From Arthrobacter_B citreus (GTDB lineage: Bacteria; Actinomycetota; Actinomycetes; Actinomycetales; Micrococcaceae), in the NCBI RefSeq assembly GCF_042429235.1, contig NZ_JBHMBA010000008.1: DNA of 64,000 nt; one strand, given 5' to 3'. Made by a program: the position numbers and the translations under genes. The notes under the pieces are model-generated. The model was not told where the DNA came from. It saw nothing but the letters and a program-made list of their open reading frames with translations, and ran no database searches. Of this stretch, positions 60,952-64,000 are shown piece by piece; positions within the stretch are counted from its first letter, which is position 1, and every line of letters begins with the position of its first letter.

Positions 60952-62243
60952 AGCCCGTTGCCCCGGTCCCGCCCGGGCACGAGGTCAGCGCCGCCGGCAG
61001 CCGCCAGCTCCTGCTCCTTCATCAGGGTGATGTCGAAGCCCTCGCGGCGGATCCGCAGGTCAACGTAGAGCAGTGAGGTGACTGCTGCCTGGAACGCATA
61101 CCCGATGGCGCTGAAGAAGGCGGTAACGGCCAGGTTCAGGGCCACGAGCGTCATAGCGGCAGCGGGACCCGGATCGCCGCCGCTGCCGAAGGCTCCCACA
61201 AAGCTGAGAATCAGGATCACGGGGGTGCTGATCACCGAGGAAACGATGGTCACCAGCAGCGCGGTCAGCGCCAGGATGCCGAAGGACCGCCAAAAATTGC
61301 GCCGGGTCAGCTGCCAGGAGCGGCGCAGCGACGCGAAAATTCCCGCAGGTTCCAGTACCAGGGCCGCCGGAGCAAGGGCCAGTTTCACGGCCAGCCAAAC
61401 GAAAACGGCGATCAGGGCCAAGACACCGAAGATGACGACGGGGATGCCCAGCGTTCCCAAGGTGTCGACCACCACGACCAGGGCAAACGCAAAGGCGAAG
61501 AATCCAACAACGATGGCCACGGTCAGTGCCACCCCCAGTCCGGCCAGCGGCAACAGCCGCTTACGGGAAAGCCGCCAGGTCTGCCCGAAACCAGTCTTCA
61601 GGTTCAGGATGGAGCGGGCAACCGGCACCACGAGCATTCCCTGCAGGAGCAGCACCCCGACGACGGAGACGACGGTCAGGAGGGACGCGGAGGTCAAGGC
61701 CGGGCCCGCCGCCTGCTCAGCAGCTGCGAAGTCGTCCGTGTCCAGGAAATCGGGGCTGAACAGGCTGCGGGCCAGGAAGAGGGTCAGCACTGAGATGACG
61801 GCCTGGATCAGCAGCGCACTGCCGAAGGTTGCAGCGGCATTCCGGCGGCAGGCCTGGAAGGCGCCGTCCAGCAGTTCGCCCAATCCCAGCGGCCGCAGCG
61901 GGATCACTCCGGGCTTTGGCGGCGGCGACCAGCCGTTCTGCTGGGGAAAGCCGGGAGCGCCCCACTGCTGGCCCTGCTGGGGAAAGCCGGGGCCGGCCCA
62001 CTGTTGGCCCTGCCGGTCCCACGGGTTTGGCGGCGGGACAGGCTGGCCCCACGGCTGACCCGGCGGCGGCGCGGGCTGGCCCCACGGCTGACCCGGCGGC
62101 GGCGCGGGTTGGCCCCACGGCTGGTTTGGAGGTGCGGCGGGCGGACCCCAGGGCTGTCCCGGCGGCTGGCCGGCTCCGTCACCGGGCCCGGAAGACTCAT
62201 CCCGCTCGCGCGGAGTATCGCCGTTGTGATTGTCCTGACCCAA
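60948..62243 (-). CDS. Polytopic membrane protein with Pro/Gln-rich repeat N terminus
   Basis: A 431-residue protein. The first ~115 residues are Pro/Gln/Gly/Trp-rich with the repeat GQPWGQPAPPP. The rest has about six membrane segments (for example AVISVLTLFLARSLF and LTVVSVVGVLLLQGMLVVPVA) and matches the membrane domain of glycerophosphodiester phosphodiesterase-like proteins, without the catalytic part. The TTG start has GGGGGC upstream. It heads the MoxR operon. The function is unknown. Confidence 0.8.
   Translation of the reverse strand: MGQDNHNGDTPRERDESSGPGDGAGQPPGQPWGPPAAPPNQPWGQPAPPPGQPWGQPAPPPGQPWGQPVPPPNPWDRQGQQWAGPGFPQQGQQWGAPGFPQQNGWSPPPKPGVIPLRPLGLGELLDGAFQACRRNAAATFGSALLIQAVISVLTLFLARSLFSPDFLDTDDFAAAEQAAGPALTSASLLTVVSVVGVLLLQGMLVVPVARSILNLKTGFGQTWRLSRKRLLPLAGLGVALTVAIVVGFFAFAFALVVVVDTLGTLGIPVVIFGVLALIAVFVWLAVKLALAPAALVLEPAGIFASLRRSWQLTRRNFWRSFGILALTALLVTIVSSVISTPVILILSFVGAFGSGGDPGPAAAMTLVALNLAVTAFFSAIGYAFQAAVTSLLYVDLRIRREGFDITLMKEQELAAAGGADLVPGRDRGNGL
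62041..62125 (-). repeat. 33-bp tandem repeats encoding GQPWGQPAPPP
   Basis: Two exact or near-exact 33-bp units (62041-62073, 62074-62106) and a partial third, in frame on the minus strand in the membrane-protein gene. A low-complexity coding repeat. Confidence 0.85.
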
Positions 62244-62510
62244 GGTATGCCCCCAAAAGAGTTGTTTGCCCTGCTCCGACTATAGTTCCAGACGTCTCCG
62301 GGCGTCCCCGGTAAACTGCGCCGGAAACTATGTCCTCTAGGATGGGAGGGATATCGTCAGTTGTCACAGTGCCGCATGGCACGGCGGATGCACAGCATCG
62401 CGGACAGCGGGCGGAAGGTTCGGCGGGAATGCCCCGGCCAGCCCCGAGGCCGGCAGGACCGGCACCGCAATGAAGAACCGGAGTGAACAGTCAACCGGGG
62501 ACAGGGAGTT
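62244..62510. promoter_or_regulatory. Divergent promoter region between the MoxR operon and mtrAB
   Basis: This 267-bp region holds a leftward TATAGT -10 (62279-62284), a perfect AGACGTCT palindrome (62290-62297), a direct repeat CCGGTAAACT and CCGGAAACTA starting 13 bp apart (62308 and 62321), and a possible rightward TAGGAT -10 (62338-62343). The remaining ~165 bases before mtrA show a GGGAG ribosome site and nothing else clear. Confidence 0.4.
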
Positions 62511-63188
62511 ATGAAGGCACGCATATTGGTCGTGGACGACGACGAAGCACTGGCCGAGATGATCGGAATTGTGCTCCGCAACGACGGGTTCGACCCTGTC
62601 TTCTGCGCGGACGGCTCCAAGGCCCTGGAGATCTTCCGCAGTTCAAAGCCCGACCTGGTGCTGCTGGACCTCATGCTCCCCGGCATCGACGGCATCGAGG
62701 TGTGCCGGCAGATCCGCAGCGAGTCGGACGTCCCCATCGTCATGCTGACCGCGAAGTCCGACACCTCCGACGTCGTGCGCGGTCTCGAATCCGGCGCCGA
62801 TGACTATGTGCCCAAGCCGTTCAAGCCTGCGGAGCTCGTGGCACGGGTGCGGGCCCGGCTGCGTCCGGGTGACACCAAGACCCCCGAATCCCTCAGCATC
62901 GGCGAAGTTTCCATCGACGTTGCCGGCCATGTTGTTGCCCGCGGCGCGGAAACCATTTCGCTGACCCCGCTGGAGTTTGACCTCCTGGTGGCCCTGGCGC
63001 GTAAACCGTGGCAGGTCTTTACCCGTGAAATGCTGCTTGAACAGGTGTGGGGGTACCGCCATGCCGCGGACACCCGCCTGGTCAATGTCCATGTGCAGCG
63101 GCTCCGTTCCAAGATTGAGCGCGATCCCGAAGCACCCGAAATAGTCCTGACGGTGCGCGGTGTCGGTTACAAAGCCGGTCAGAGCTAG
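62511..63188 (+). CDS. mtrA: Response regulator MtrA
   Basis: A 225-residue OmpR-family regulator. The receiver has Asp9-Asp10 and the phosphorylated Asp53 (LLDLMLPGIDG), Thr in MLTAKSD, and Lys in PKPFKP. The winged helix is LTPLEFDLLVALARKP with VWGYRHAADTRLVNVH. MtrA controls cell division, cell wall and osmotic response genes in actinobacteria. GGGAG precedes the ATG. mtrB follows directly. Confidence 0.96.
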   Translation: MKARILVVDDDEALAEMIGIVLRNDGFDPVFCADGSKALEIFRSSKPDLVLLDLMLPGIDGIEVCRQIRSESDVPIVMLTAKSDTSDVVRGLESGADDYVPKPFKPAELVARVRARLRPGDTKTPESLSIGEVSIDVAGHVVARGAETISLTPLEFDLLVALARKPWQVFTREMLLEQVWGYRHAADTRLVNVHVQRLRSKIERDPEAPEIVLTVRGVGYKAGQS

Positions 63189-64000
63189 GCGCTCGCGGAC
63201 CTCGGTCCTGAAGACCGAGGTCCTGCCGGCGGCGGTGCGGATCCTCAGGCACCTCCGGGATACGCTGCGCAGGGTAACGTTCCAGCGCATTGTGCGCCGG
63301 TGGCGCCGGTCCCTGCTGTTCAAGACGGTGGTCTCCACCCTGCTGCTGGTTACTTTGGCCTGCGCCGGAGTGGGAGCCTTTTTATCGCACCAGATTGCCG
63401 GTGCCCTCTATGAGGAGCGCCTGAGCCAGTTCCAGTCCGAGGCAACCGCTGGACTTAACTCAGCCAAGGAGAACTTCCGGACCACTGCGGCAACGGACCG
63501 TGAAGGAACGGAGCGGCTGGTCTCCAACACCCTTTCACTGCTTGAGGGACAGGGCGCCGATGCACGTCGGCTGTACCTGCTGACTCCCATCCCGGGCCAG
63601 GAACAGAACCTCTTTGTCACCCAGACCCTGGGCGAGGGGATCACCGCCGGCAGCATTCCTTCCGTGCTGAGCGAGTCCGTCCGCAGCATCGACGTCAACA
63701 GCGAGCAGGACACGATTCACTGGTCTCCGCTTGCGCTGGCCCACGGCGAACCCGGCCTGGCTTTCGGCACCAAAGTGACCCTGCCTCCGGACCGGGCCGA
63801 GTACGCGCTCTACCTGATCTATGACCTGCAATCCATGCAGCAGACGCTGGATGACATCCACCGCATCATGTGGATTGCCGGCGGGCTGATGCTGGTTATC
63901 ATCGGCACGATCGCCTGGATTGTGGCGAAGGCCGGAGTGGGCGCCGTCAGCGATGCCGCGGCCGTGTCCGAAAAGCTCGCCGCCGGTGAACTCCAGGAAC
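63160..64000 (+). CDS. mtrB: Sensor histidine kinase MtrB (3' truncated)
   Basis: The frame runs off the window. The visible 280 residues have a basic cytoplasmic N terminus, a membrane segment (TVVSTLLLVTLACAGVGAF), an extracytoplasmic sensor part (~150 residues), a second membrane segment (IMWIAGGLMLVIIGTIAW), and the beginning of a HAMP domain. The kinase domain lies outside. The start is uncertain. The GTG at 63160 overlaps mtrA by 29 bp. GTG codons at 63235 and 63292 are alternatives. It phosphorylates MtrA. Confidence 0.9.
   Translation, partial: MSVTKPVRARRSRTSVLKTEVLPAAVRILRHLRDTLRRVTFQRIVRRWRRSLLFKTVVSTLLLVTLACAGVGAFLSHQIAGALYEERLSQFQSEATAGLNSAKENFRTTAATDREGTERLVSNTLSLLEGQGADARRLYLLTPIPGQEQNLFVTQTLGEGITAGSIPSVLSESVRSIDVNSEQDTIHWSPLALAHGEPGLAFGTKVTLPPDRAEYALYLIYDLQSMQQTLDDIHRIMWIAGGLMLVIIGTIAWIVAKAGVGAVSDAAAVSEKLAAGELQE

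Noticed and set aside
62035..62140. CRISPR-like repeat array
   Set aside because: The repeats are directly adjacent without spacers, in frame, and encode a Pro/Gln-rich protein segment.

Overview
The window is about 64 kb of high-GC chromosome from an actinobacterium, most probably Arthrobacter or a close relative in the Micrococcaceae. The clues are a complete coproporphyrin-dependent haem cluster (hemQ type), the AdnAB resection machine instead of RecBCD, UvrD2 with its tetracysteine and HRDC tail, a SigK/RskA pair, MtrAB, and many GTG starts or leaderless starts. No insertion sequence, prophage, integrase, CRISPR array or compositionally foreign block was seen. It reads as conserved core chromosome with a few lineage-specific genes.

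Layout. The window opens inside a MoeB/MoeZ-type E1 with a rhodanese tail (1-893). Divergent hemA and hemEYQHCDBL (921-11202) encode all steps from glutamyl-tRNA to haem b through coproporphyrin. The metNIQ methionine importer follows (11279-14096). Next is a DNA-repair block: a DEDDh exonuclease, an alkyltransferase-like protein, AdnA and AdnB, the last three translationally coupled (14383-22403). A YtrA-type GntR/ABC operon and an aminoglycoside-phosphotransferase-fold protein with a long low-complexity tail precede nudC-uvrD2 (26322-29401).

The region 29479-37642 holds an orphan ThiF-like protein, a YgjP-type metallohydrolase, a DUF2342 metalloprotease-like protein, a PDZ/Lon-like membrane protease and a UPF0182 membrane protein. 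This order resembles the neighbourhood of uvrD2 in mycobacteria. An initiator tRNA-Met lies at 37704-37780. PspA and a TPM-domain protein form a membrane-stress pair, facing an HtrA protease. etfBA with a PIG-L deacetylase, a TipA-like MerR gene with a textbook operator, and rskA-sigK follow.

The right part carries a J-domain protein whose C-terminal half resembles a degenerate NERD nuclease fold, then trmL and a methyltransferase, then iscS-type desulfurase, mnmA, chorismate mutase and a cysteine-free MetE-like protein. A six-gene MoxR/DUF58/DUF4350/DUF4129 operon points left, divergent from mtrA-mtrB, which is cut by the window end.

The most interesting items are the J-domain/NERD-like fusion, the cysteine-free MetE-like protein, the orphan ThiF-like protein, the PspA-TPM operon, and a recurrent leaderless start module (TANNNT, six bases, then ATG or GTG) before eight genes.
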